Below, one piece after another: positions 39,545-51,000 of a stretch of DNA of 64,000 nucleotides. The position numbers and the translations under genes were made by a program. The notes beneath the pieces were generated by a model. That model was not told the DNA's origin. It saw only the letters and a list, made by a program, of their open reading frames with translations, and ran no database searches. Every line of letters begins with the position of its first letter. The stretch's first letter is position 1. Source of the stretch: Rostratula benghalensis (lineage: Eukaryota > Chordata > Aves > Charadriiformes > Rostratulidae); contig VXAI01000303.1 in assembly GCA_013399305.1 (NCBI GenBank), forward strand, positions 472,307 through 536,306, read 5' to 3'.

Positions 39545-39870
39545 ATTTATAAAGGATGCATTGTGATGGAGAGATATTTCTGAAAAGTAAGATGACAAAG
39601 TTTGCAGATGGCACAAAGCAGTGTAGGCCACAGGAAAACTTTACATGGCGTAACAAATCTCAGCAATGAGCTAGGACAATGGCAAATGAAGCACAATGCT
39701 GAGAAATAGTCACACATGTTCAAAGAAGTGATTTTAACTACATACACATATTGCAAAGTATGAAATGGGTTTCTACTATTCAGGAAGATGTATTGGGTGA
39801 AGCTGTTTGTAGGACACAATACTTCAAGTGTACTGTTAAAGTATGGCAATATTTACCAATCATGGTGCTT
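39545..39870 (+). mobile_element. Ancient CR1-like LINE fragment
   Basis: The plus-strand text AAGATGACAAAGTTTGCAGA and TGGCACAAAGCAG (39589-39621) translates to KMTKFADGTKQ, matching the reverse-transcriptase FADDTK motif region. About 45 bases later, CTCAGCAATGAGCTAGGACA and ATGGCAAATGAA match the downstream segment that reads DLxxLxxWxxKxNxxK in the family. GTTTCTACTATTCAGGAAGA near 39770 fits the EKDLG region. Divergence is high and the ends are uncertain. Confidence 0.55.
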
Positions 39871-42800
39871 CATAACCTGTCCTGAGTAAAGTGCAGCAGA
39901 AGGATCTGTTAATGTTTGGCCATACATCAGTTAATTCACAAAGAAATCTGTATTTATTCTCCCAAAGACAACTTCTTTCCCACTTCTGCCACAAGGTTGT
40001 GCTGGCTGGCCTCTTCAGGTTTGGCAGAACAAGGAAGTGGTGGTAGCCCCTCTTCTTAGACTTCTCTGGTGGCAGAGAGTTTGAAGAGACTACCAGGACT
40101 TCTCTATCCATCCAGGTGAATGGCATGCAGTTTTAAATGTCTAGTACAGCACATCTTAGTCATGGAAATCGTACTGGAGCATTTTTCTTAGCATTATGTC
40201 CAGCTTAGGACATAGGCCATACTATGTATCTTACTTAGATTCTTCCCACAGCCTCCGTACATTAATCTAAAACACACTTTGACTACATTTCCATTCCTTT
40301 TGTCATAACAATGTGACAAAATTAGCTATTTCTTCCATACAACAAAATATTCAATATATATATATAATTATTTATTTTTGGCACGTGTGCGAGAACATAC
40401 CTTGCATACCAGCATCCATGTCATATGTTTCCAGCTGTGAGGTGAGCTGAAAAGGGGTGTTGCATGCTTCTCTTCCTTATTAAAGAGTAAATTGTATTTT
40501 AGAACATTTGTTTTGATGTTATGGTATAAAATGGAAAAATGTGGAGCCATTCCATTTGAAGTTGCATGTAGAAGGTAAAGAGATTTGGTTAAGGAAGTTA
40601 TAATATGACAGCTGTCATACCTCTATACACCAGGGCCGTTTTTCAGTCCTGCATTGACACTGCCTGTCCTTTTTGGTCAAATATCCCATAGCACAAGCAC
40701 AGCAAAATATTGAAATATTAGGATTGGGTTTTTTTTAATTCAGAGTGGAAAAGAACAGATTTCTAGTTGTCTACTTAGCTGCTGCTATATTGATGAATAG
40801 GTTAGGGCTACTAATCTGATAAAGAGACCCAGCAATGAGACTGTGATAACTTCCAAGGGAAATCATTTGTCAGGAAGACTCATCATTCCTGAGCCTTGTT
40901 AAGATGACTGATTCAAGATGGGAAGGGATAAAAATAATTTTACATGGAAACCCTGAAGCACAGCCATTGGTTTCTCATGCTGCTGGTTGGTTACATGTGC
41001 TGTCATTGCTGATTCCCAGATGCGGAATGCCACCTATGACAGAGACATCAGCAGGAGAAATGCACAAAAAGTAACAAGCAAACAACTGAGGCAAGAGATA
41101 AAGAAGCTGAGAGATCCAATGGAGATAACTTCTGCTCTTGGCTTGTTTCATCATTCTTTGTTTCATGCTTTATTACCACTGAGATCACCACCTGTAAATA
41201 CCTCAGCTTAAGCTTCCACTCTTCCCATCCTCACCACTGCAGGACACACTGTGAGCTCTACCCAGTAAAGCAGACATCCACAGGTGAGACACCTACCAAA
41301 GGCTTTCCAACATTCTGACCACTGCTACAAGGCCTGAAGAAGATAACAGACCAGTCACTCTTGTGATAATCCTGAGATGGCATAAGTAAAAGCAATCACA
41401 CTCACAGACACTTCTACCTACTTTCCCATCTGTTTCTGCTGCAGGAAAAGATCAGCAGTGAATCACACCCAAGCGTTTCAACCAAGATGGACGTAATCAG
41501 CACGCTGGCTGGAGAAAATGGTTCTGCAGCAAAGGATGACATGTTCTTAGCCAAAAGCAAATGAAAAGACAAATAAAAAGGTACCTGAGAAACCTCCATG
41601 ACTTGCTCGTTGAACAGCACCTACAAAGACTGGTTCCCTATACTGACTTTCTGGGCCAGGGTATCTCATAGACCTTGAACAACTGTGTCTGCACTGCAGG
41701 GCAGCTGTTCTCCAATTTGAGATCTTCCTGTTGTGGCTCTCTATGTTATACTCTAGCTGCATCCCAAATCTCATCCAGGGAAGAAACCTGAGCACACAAC
41801 AGAGGAGAAGCCAGGCTGCACAGGCTTTGCAAAGCTACCAGAGTTTCTTGGTCCTCAAGGTGTGGGTATTGGGCTGAGAGTTATTTCCCGCAGCACACAT
41901 ACTGCATAATGCTGATAGTAAAAGCTCCTGACAACTTCTTTTACCTATTGAACTGGAGAGGATAAAAAGATCAAGGATTGAGGTGGGATCCAAGGTGTCT
42001 GCATTTAAGTTTCAGTGCTTCTGTGTTCAACAACCACAAATGAGCAAAACTTATTCATTTTAAAAACATTTAAAAAAATAAATATGAAAAGCTCATTTTC
42101 TGGAATCCTGGGACATGAACAGTTCCATAAGTTGCTTGTTCTCTTCCCTGTGATGTTGCCAATTGTCCAGTTCTGAAGCAGTGCAGGAGGTAGAGAGGCC
42201 ATTTGCTCACACATTGCTTTTTGGCATAAAGAGAGATATTCTGTTGTTTGATCTTTATTTAAACTTCACAGTTCTGTCCTCATACAGAGCAGAGCCAAAG
42301 TACCTCCTTTTCTGTATTTTTTGTAACCTACTGTATTTTAAACTTTTGAAGATAAGGATTCTGTAATAAAGAGAACAGCAATGTCTTTTCTAGAGAGAGT
42401 GGAAACTGGATCTCTCTAATGTACATTGTGAATCATTTTAGTTTAAACTAGTCTTTGAGCTTAAATAAATAGCTTTATTGATCTGCCTTTTTTTCAAAAC
42501 AACCTGCATTGTTTCACAATGAGGCTTGTTCTTTTATCTCCTGTCAAAGCTTAAAAGTACAGTACTGCAAAACAGAATGTTCAAAATACTGTAGGGGGGA
42601 AAAATGGTTATTGATGATATCCTGGGTTTGTTTTGTGTCATCAAATTAGAGAGGACCACACTTGAAATTGCAACCTTTTTGCAACTTTAAGTAACATGAA
42701 ATAGATCTGTGTTTCAGGTACTTCAGTATAAGTATTAACCTTTGGGCAGTCAGACAAGGTCAAACCAATTTGAAGAAATGGCTAACAATAATAAGAAATA

Positions 42801-43798
42801 CCTAAAGGTCAGCTACCTAACCTTTACATTACTGGGTACAGAACTAAAAACAGTAGCAGTGCAGACATGCTGTTGAAAGGGTTTTATCTGTACCATAATG
42901 TAAGATATTTCTGCTGGTTTTGGTTATAACTGCCTGGAACATTAAGAGCAAAAGATACTACGTAGATGAAATATTAGGCCACAAATCTGAAAACATCTAC
43001 CCAGGTATAGTCTATGAAAGCATTTTAAAAGTATAAATTAAGTCACAAAACACTATGTGGATTTATGAATCATGCGGTCTTCAGGAAAAATAAGACAACA
43101 AGCCAACAACAAAATTTGTTCTGTATACTTTTCATGTTCACATTTTCAAACCTTTGAAATTTTTAAAATATTTCACTTTGCTTCCATTTCTTTAAATGGA
43201 AATTGTGCATTTTGTGCCTTAAGAATTGTAGAAATATCAAAAAATATGGAAAGTTTGCAACATGATTGATTTAAGTTCAACTTCAATAAATTAAAAGAAA
43301 TTTCTAAGTGAAGAACAATACTTACATAATTTTAAAGCAGCTGACAGTATATGATTCAGGTGCAATTATTAGATGTAGATGAGCCATGTTTCTAAGGATT
43401 TAAACTACTGGGACTTTGTCACTATTGTTTTTAAATCTAATTTTTTTTTGTACTGTTTCTCAATCAATCCCAAATATGCCTTCATAGTAGAGGTGAGATG
43501 TTATATTCCAGGTTATGGATTAAGTACAGAATGGTAGCAGAAGCCAAACGAATATGTCACTGGTTGAACTGCTGTGCTTTGGCCTTTATTTGAGAATTAG
43601 TGACTTGCCACCCAATGTCACACTGCTGCTTAGATCAGAGATCCATGAACTACTGATAAATGTATCAAAGTTTTTTCAACTTTTTGTCTAGCTAGCAATA
43701 TTTCCCTTTCTGTGGTTGTAACATCAGCTAACCATGACCGTGGGAGAAGAAGCCTGTATCTAAATAGCTTAAAGGATAGACAATAGCTTAGAGATCCG

Positions 43799-43866
43799 CA
43801 AAACAAAACAAAACAAAACAACAAAACAAAAACATCCAAAGAAACAAAAAACAACCAAAACAAAAT
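43799..43866 (+). repeat. (AAAAC)n simple repeat
   Basis: Four clean AAAAC units are followed by degenerate AACAAAAC/AAACAACC units. On the minus strand this reads as a Phe/Val/Leu-rich open frame with no biological meaning. Confidence 0.9.
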
Positions 43867-46800
43867 CCCCAGGAAATAAAATACTCAAAAATTCAATTAC
43901 ACAATAGCACTATTATTTTCTTGTACGAACGGCAAGTTTTCTCATAAATTGTTGTTCCTTGGTTATCTTTATGTGAAATAAGGCATGATGCTCATGCGAT
44001 TTGTCCTAGATTTCTTTCAGGTAGGTAATCCTGAAATCTGAAGGCTCAGTGGGAGCCTGGGACTCTTAGTGTCTGGAAAGCTCCTGCGAACCTTGCCCTC
44101 AGGCTTCATATTATCAGCAAGACTTCGTTCAGCAGCTGGATTGCCATTTTGTTGCAGCCACAGCAGTTTATGGTTGGAGAGATTAAGGAATATGTTGTAA
44201 TAAATGCACTGTACTGCTGGAGGCAGCAAGGTAATTTTTTCCCTTCCCTACAAGACTGTAAGTATTCCTGCTCTTATGTGGTACAGTATAGCAGGTCTCT
44301 GCACCTGCTTGCTGTAGCTCACCCCTTGCCATTACAAAACATATTCCAAATTTGCATGATTTTTTGACATGCGGTTGCAAGAAAATTAAGATAATCCCTC
44401 ATGCCCAGTGCAATCCCAGTGATCTCCGAGGAGTGCAGACCACCCTGCAAGAGGTGATCAGCATGAGTCCACATCTGATTGTTTCCAGGGCCTCATAGAA
44501 ACAGCCCCATGAGGATGAACACAGCTGCTTTTCTGCAGCAGCAGGAGTTAGACTGAAATTGAGAGGAAGGAAAGAATAACATGATTGCTGTCAGCAGCCA
44601 GACTTTATTCGGACAAAACTAAGTTATTTTTTTATTTTTATTTCTTTACAAACTCTTTATGTGCGCACTGCACTGTACCAGGCAGTCAAGAATGGGAGAA
44701 AATACCTTTCTACAAGCTGGAGACAAGAAGGAAGAGATTTCCTCTGAACAGGCATGATTTTGCACCAGCATCCTATGACCCTCCATCAGATCAGCACTGC
44801 CTCAGAAGATGAAGTAGAAGGGTATGTTGAAGGACAGAGACATTAGAGGGCTGTCAGCACTACAAGAGGGAATAGTTAGGGCCAGATCTGGGTGTCTGTA
44901 ACAGCAGTCAGACAAAGCAATTGGTCATCAAGGGCAAGGGGTATGGATTTCATATCAACCTTCAGCTGATGCAGATAGGAACCCAAAGTGTTTGATAATC
45001 ACTTTAATAGAAATATGAACTGGCCTATAACAACAGCTACAAAATCACTTTATGTCTTCCTGGGATGAAAAAAACTAAAATCTGACATTTTAGGGAGATA
45101 AAGGAAAATCAGCACCCTTTACTTGACTATTAAAGACTGACTCATTTCTAACTCAATTGAAATAATAAGAAATGCTACAGTCGGCTAAAATAAGAGGCTA
45201 ATGGGCTGGTGAGCTACTTAGGCCAGTTTTCATACATTCCATCGAGTTAGCAATGGAAAATTCAGAGACTTAGCACTGTATAAGGGCTGATCTCAGAAGG
45301 TACAACAAAATAAAATGAAATTCTAGTGTACTTTAGGAGAGAAAATAAGTGATATCTCAATGTCAAACAGGAAACTATTTATAAAATGACAAAATGAAAA
45401 TGGATGGCTTAGTCGTAAAGCCAGTTTGATGAGTCGGTGGTTGTATTGTGTTCTTCCAGATGGAAGATCCTTTCTTATCTAAACCAGCAGAGGATGCCAG
45501 CTTTATGCAATTAGGGTGTCCAAGATGAAAACAAAAGTAGAAGGTATTGAATTAACAGCAACAATGACTGTCAGAGAATGAAAACCTACAGACTAATCAG
45601 TGTAACTTACCTGGTATTTTCTATCTGCATACCAAAGTACAAAGAAATTCTTTCTCTGTTCCATAGTCATGGAAACTGAGGTATAAACAGATGAAAAAAG
45701 TTTGTCCAGGGAAATGCTATTCCAAAAGACTTGACCTCAAATCTCCCACAGAAGGGATAGCCCTGGAAATGGAGGAACAACGTGTGAAAAAAATATTTAA
45801 AAACAAGGTAGCTGAAAAACTACAGTTACATCTTCTTTCTTCAGATCTTATGTATGTAGTTGTTAGTTGGATACCCTAAAGAAAACTGTGAAAAGCAACA
45901 GATACTGTAGGGCATTGATACATCATTGTGCTCATCTGTGGAAATCATAGTGATGGATATTACTGATTCTTTTCGGAAAAGAGGAAGTGACTAAGCCTTT
46001 GCTAAAGATTCCTTCCTTTGTAATACCAGGCATGTTCATAAAACATAGATAGAAACATATTTTTGCCTCAGATAAATGCAGTCTGCAGATAAATAAAATG
46101 AAAGCAGGGTTTGTATATGTATACTGTGGAAATACTAACCATCAGAAATGACAACTTGAGAAAAGTTGAGCAAGAACACAGTGGTATGTTATTTCTATAT
46201 ACTGTCATGGTGATAGCCATTTTCCATACAGATTCTCATGCAATGATCAGAATTACGGAATGTTTCACTGGGACTGTTTGCTAGCTCCAGCCAAGTAGTG
46301 ATCCTTCTTCCTCTGATTAAGGATAGTCATGAAGGCCTTGAGACAGTGTCTTCCATTGTTCCTTTACAACCTATGTTAGTCTCCAACTATATTGTATACA
46401 GACCTATCTTAGAGTAGTAAATTCTTAGTTTTCACTTAGAAAAAATGTGAATTTGTATGAATGGTAATTCTGGTGGTGTCTAAAAATCTCAGCAATTATA
46501 CAGAAGCTGATGGCATCATTATATCAACCTCCTGACTGTAAAATCATGAATCTCCTAAGAGAATGAAGAGTCAAGCATCATGTGGCTTTACAGTTTACAG
46601 AAAATGCTACATAAAAGCATTAGCCTAAAGTTACCATTACAGAGAAGTGCCTTCAGGTGTCTTCCACAGCCCTGTGCAAAGTCCAGCTAAAGGACCCTTA
46701 GAGCTTGCTCCATTTTATACTTACATTGATAAGAGTAGATTTCAGGACACTGAAGTAAAAATAGCCGAGGGTGGGGGGTGGATAGATTTCTGCACCATAA

Positions 46801-48579
46801 ATTCAGTTGATTTTAATAACAGGGGATCATCTATTACAGTGAGAAATGGTGAAAATTCCCTGAATTAGTGCTCCCACCAGCTGGAGTCTAAATACCAGCA
46901 ACACAGCAGGAGAATTTCTCTGGTCTTCCCTCGTGCCTAGAGTTTCTCTTTGAATAGCCTGTCTGTATAGGCCTTTCATGTGCGTTAGTCATTTTCACAG
47001 CATTCTTATAATCTTTTCATCTTCATATTTATATTTAGTTCACACAGTTCTAGCCAGACATCAGCTTGTATTTTTTGTGGCGTAATACTCCCAGCAAAGT
47101 GGTTGAGTCTGCAGCAGAGCAGAGAGTAGCTGCATGAGGACCAGCAGAGATGACGAGCAGAGCCAAGTGACTGGAAATCCTCTGCAATCCACAAGATGTC
47201 TCATCATCACAAACACAGTCAGCCCACACTTTGGCTTGCCAGCCCATGCCCAGCGGTCAACAGCTGAATCACATCTTTTAGTTAAAGTTGATAAATTATA
47301 GGTTCACTGATATTGTTTAGAAAGACGAAAAAAATTGGCATTTTAATCAATCTAATAGAAAATAAAATAATCTCCCAGAGGGCAGACTGTCTTTACTTAA
47401 TCTGAATGTCACAATGATCTAAAATACTGTTTTAATCACTTGATTACAGAGTTACAAGAAAAGGGTATAATTTTACTGCACGTTTAGTCATTACATTTGA
47501 AGGAAGGCATTAAGATAGGAAAAATAACAGTACCTTTAAGAACATTTCATATAACAACATTAAAGCCCCATAGTTATCAGAAACCTTCTAAATGTGAAAA
47601 ATAGATCAAAAAAATACTTTATGATTAGATCTAAATACTGACCTGCACTTTTTGTTATTTATTATATTAAATCTGGAATTAAAAATCACTATGAAAGAGC
47701 ACAATCATTTCCTATCCCTTTTTGGCAAAGTCTGGCTTTTCCTGCTGTAATTGTAGCTACAGATCTCAGAAACAGAAAATAAGAAAGCAAGAAATGTTTT
47801 GACATTTAAATGTTATTACATTTATTCTGGATTGACAATATGGACAGGCAGACACCTGTCTTTTTAAGCCATAACTATTAAAATTAGTAAAAAGCCTTAG
47901 AATAAGCCCTATGTCAGGACTGGATGAACCGCACATTTCCATTTCTGAAGAAAGACATTTTTAAACATTTCACAGTTTTGAGAAGGACAATATCATTTCC
48001 CCCTGCCTCTGGGTTTTAGTTAGTTAGTTGATTGGGTTTTGTGGTGGTTTATGTTTTCCAGTGAGAAAAAACAAGTCACCACTACTTTTCATTAAAAGGT
48101 CCACACCCCTTTTGGTTTTGGGGGGGTTTTTTGCACCTTCTTGTTCCCTCTCTTAGCCTACAATGTCAGGTTTATATGTTTATACCACCACTTATCATTA
48201 TGTCAGGTGGCTGAGACATGTCCCTAACTCTGCCTTGTTGCTTGGCACTTCAAAATTGCTGCTGGAAGTCTCAGCATTAAAATTTAGTATCTGTTTGAGA
48301 TTGGAAGGCAAGGGGCCTTGATGTAAAAATACCAAATTTTGCAGAAAAATTCCTTCTTGAGTGTTTTCACATTAAGTTGAGTTTGTTGGCTATATATCCA
48401 AAGAATGACTTTGTGCTGCAGAGGAAGGTTATCCATTCACCTTGCCACTCTCTCTCCACCAGCACTAACGTGGTCTATTTCCCAGACGAGGAGCAGAGGG
48501 AGCCCTGCCACTTCAGGTTTGTCCTTCTTATGTAAGTTCATCAGTTTTTGCTAAATAACACTTTATAAACGATATTATT

Positions 48580-48765
48580 ATACTTCTTAATATAAATAAT
48601 TTGCATAACTATGTAAGTATAAATACACTATACATGAACATAAATAAATACATGCATGTGTATCCATGTATAATATATATGTGTCTAACCCTTTAAAAAT
48701 ATACAGTACATGTGTACACAAATATATATATATAAATGTGTATACTTTTATATATAAGCATTTCC
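48580..48765. repeat. AT-rich TATA/TATG low-complexity tract
   Basis: Nearly 190 bases are dominated by ATATAT, ATGTAT and ACATGTGTACAC segments with many short self-complementary stretches (for example TACATGTGTACA and ATATATATATAT at about 48723). It sits immediately before the 3' end of the CR1 at 48838. It is likely an old, interrupted TA/CA microsatellite. Confidence 0.75.
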
Positions 48766-48837
48766 CATTCCAAAGGAAATGGGTAGCCAACAAGAAGGTG
48801 CTTTGAAATCATACAGGTATGAAAGCACAATGGCATA

Positions 48838-49325
48838 TCATAGAATGACAGAATTATATGCATTAGAAGAGACCTTTAAAGATCATCTAGTCCAACTCCT
48901 GTGCCATGAAAAGGGATATTTTTCACTAAATCAGGCTGCTCAAAGCTCCATCCAACCTGACCTTGAACATCTCTGATGACAGGGCATCCACAACTTCCCT
49001 GAGCACCACTTACAGTGTCTCATCACGCTCATCATAGAAAACTTCTTATGTCCAACTAAGCTTCCTCTCTTTCAGCTTAAAACCATTGTTCCTTAACCCA
49101 TCACTACACACACTAGTAAAAAGGCTTTCACCCTTCTTATAAACCTCCTTTAAGTACTTAGAGCACACAAAAGATCTCCCCAGAACCTTCTCCTCTCCAG
49201 GCTGAACAACCCCAACTCTCTCAGGCTTTCTTCAAAGAAGTGTTCCAGAAGTGTTCCCTCTGATCATTTTTGTGCTCTCCTTTGGACCTGCTCCAACAGG
49301 TCCATGTCTTTACTGTGCTTTAGTG
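48838..49325 (-). pseudogene. CR1 ORF2 C-terminus and 3' UTR
   Basis: The plus-strand text AACAACCCCAACTCTCTCAGG, CTCCAACAGGTCCATGTCTT and GGGCATCCACAACTTCCCTG is the reverse complement of the CR1 C-terminal coding block (DMDLLExV, LRELGLF, VVDAPSLE). The 3' UTR with GATCATCTAGTCCAACTCC and TCATAGAAT follows. It resembles the subfamily of the 15.1-kb copy more than the TTCTGTGA-ending copies. Confidence 0.85.
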
Positions 49326-49339
49326 TCTTTACTTGTATC

Positions 49340-49830
49340 AGGATATTGCTATCAGTGTATTCCAGAAACCTCCTGGATTGCTTGTGTCCAGACACTGGAG
49401 TGGTTCAGGTTCCCCAAGACAACCAGGGTCTGCAAACATGAGGCTTTTCCAGGATGAGACAGATAACAGTCACATTAATTTTCTTTTTGATCAGATGGCC
49501 TGCAGCAGACCCCCATGACAATATCACTCGTGTTTATCTGCCCGCTAATGCTCATGTACAAGCTCTCAGATGGTTCATCACCCATCCTAAAGCAGAACTC
49601 CATACGTCCCTGCTGCTCTCATATGAAGGGCAACTCTACCTTCTCACCCTCCCAGCCCAGTCCTTCCTAAAGCATCCATATTCTTGTATGGCAGTCGTCC
49701 AGTTGTACAAGCTGTCCCATCACATCTCCATGATCCCAGTGAGTTCATAGCCCTGCAGCTGCATGCAGACTTCTAATTCCTCTTGCCTTTTCCCAATACT
49801 GCATGAATTAGGAAAGACACTTCAGATATA
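49340..49830 (-). pseudogene. CR1 ORF2 endonuclease-domain remnant
   Basis: The minus strand near 49800-49745 encodes GKRQEELEVCMQLQGYEL, matching the start of the CR1 apurinic-like endonuclease domain (family text NKQEELExCxxLQGYDL). Further along, the plus-strand blocks CAAGCTGTCCCATCACATCT, GAGAGCAGCAG-type text (49610-49620, reverse sense) and GATCAGATGGCCTGCAGCAG correspond to the ETWWD, ALYVRE and VCYRPPD regions. The domain normally nicks the target DNA for priming. Stops and frame changes show it is dead. Confidence 0.8.
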
Positions 49831-50089
49831 GACCCAACCATACTGCTTCCCCAGAAAGAGAATAAGCTTTTTCCACATGAGGCACTTTTCCTTGGGGGTG
49901 TTCTTATTTACATGTCTATGCTTAAAGGGATTCCATTTCAGCTCTCTTTTCCTTGATTATGTCTCCTCTTTTCCCGTGACTGTGTCTCATCTTCCTCATC
50001 CCTACTTGTTTGTTGAAGAAACTCTCCTTTCTCCACCATTCCCAGCCTGAAGCTTTCCTTACCAAGTTATCTAAACTGTTGGAAAGGTA

Positions 50090-51000
50090 TTTTTTCTTCA
50101 CTTATTCAGGTGGACCCTGTCTCTTCCAAGCAGCAGGAGAACACAGCTCAAAGATCCTCAAAGAACACAGCCATTGAAGCCAAAAGCCTGCTACAAACAC
50201 TAGGTGCATGAACAACTGTTGAACCACAAGATCTACCCAGTTCTCTTCAGGCCCTTCTCCCTCACCAGCAGGGTCAAGGAGACTCCACTTGGTCAACCGT
50301 GCTTTTGACCACCACCCCTAGAGTCCTGTAGTCACACTGAATACTTCCCAGTTTACACTAGCAGTATCATTTGTGGAGAAGCAGAAGAGGGTAATAGCCT
50401 GAGAGCTGCAGCATCCCCAGTGGCCTCGTTACAATGTCCCAAAAGCATGCCAACAACAATGAGAAAACCTCCCTAGATGTCAAAACAGGTTGGCTGATGG
50501 GGCGTTCTGTGCCCTGCAGCAAGGAATCTCCTGCCACTATCACTAGCAGCTTCCTCTCGGCTCACCGGAGCAGCGCAGGCTCAGCCACTGGAGATGGGGA
50601 GAAAGAATGTTCCTCCTGATATGAGAAGTCACCAGCTTTCAACTTTCATCATGGTTAGAGTTTCCACTTTCCAGCTTCAGAAACTGAGGCACTTCCTGCC
50701 CTTCCACTACTGCTGGAGATTTGAGCTCTTGAAGGTGCAGAGACCTGGTGGAGAGCCAGTCGACCTATTCCTCAGCCTTTCTGATACCACGTGATCTGCT
50801 GACCTGCTGCCACAGTTCTTTCACTTGGTGGCACAACTCCTCAGCAGTTGCACACCTCTTGCAGGCCAGAATACCATGTGCCCCAGCACCAGCAAGAGGC
50901 TTCAGGCAATTCCAGCAACTTCAGACTTGCAGAGTTGTGTCCTTCTTCTGAAGCTCTCTCTTAGTTCAGGAGTCTGCTAGTGAAGGAACAGCCTCCATCG
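50090..51000 (-). pseudogene. CR1 ORF1 remnant (coiled-coil start and esterase-like end)
   Basis: Near 50890-50765 the minus strand encodes LACKRCATAEELCHQVKELW, which matches the cysteine-containing, heptad-like N-terminal part of CR1 ORF1. Near 50320-50100, broken text includes VVKSTVDQV and SRLLASMAVFFEDL, which matches the distal part of the SGNH-hydrolase-like (esterase) domain described for CR1 ORF1. Several stops and shifts interrupt it. In live elements ORF1 is thought to bind nucleic acid or lipid and assist retrotransposition; this copy is inactive. Confidence 0.75.

Larger units (their letters stand above)
38869..48837. other. Mostly unique AT-rich non-coding DNA
   Basis: No recognised gene. 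It contains an ancient LINE scrap (39545-39870), a TA run at 40355-40366, an AAAAC-type repeat at 43799-43866 and an AT-rich TATG/TATA tract at 48580-48765. The 43630-43863 minus-strand open frame is produced by the AAAAC repeat. Two segments with good splice-site context (41445-41577 and 44158-44230) are discussed under findings; neither can be assigned to a gene. Confidence 0.6.
48838..51000 (-). mobile_element. CR1 LINE with ORF1, endonuclease and 3' tail but deleted RT core
   Basis: On the minus strand, the following are found in order: an ORF1 remnant (51000-50090), an ORF2 endonuclease remnant (49830-49340), and the last part of ORF2 with the 3' UTR (49325-48838). The element ends at TCATAGAATGACAGAATT on the plus strand at 48838. 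Most CR1 copies lose their 5' half; this one keeps it and instead lacks the reverse-transcriptase core between the endonuclease and the thumb. The join is near 49325-49340. GC-richer sequence from 51000 to about 51640 may include its 5' UTR, but I cannot define the 5' end. Confidence 0.85.

Noticed and set aside
43630..43863. 77-codon minus-strand frame rich in Phe, Leu and Val
   Set aside because: It is the translation of the AAAAC simple repeat.
45660..45730. MIR-like text GGAAACTGAGGTATAAACAG
   Set aside because: Only one short block matches the MIR tail in reverse orientation. The rest does not follow, so it is too weak to call.
48049..48290. Possible solo LTR starting TGTGGTGGTTTATG
   Set aside because: The first bases resemble the start of some avian LTRs, but I see no matching end, no target-site duplication, no polyadenylation layout and no internal retroviral sequence.
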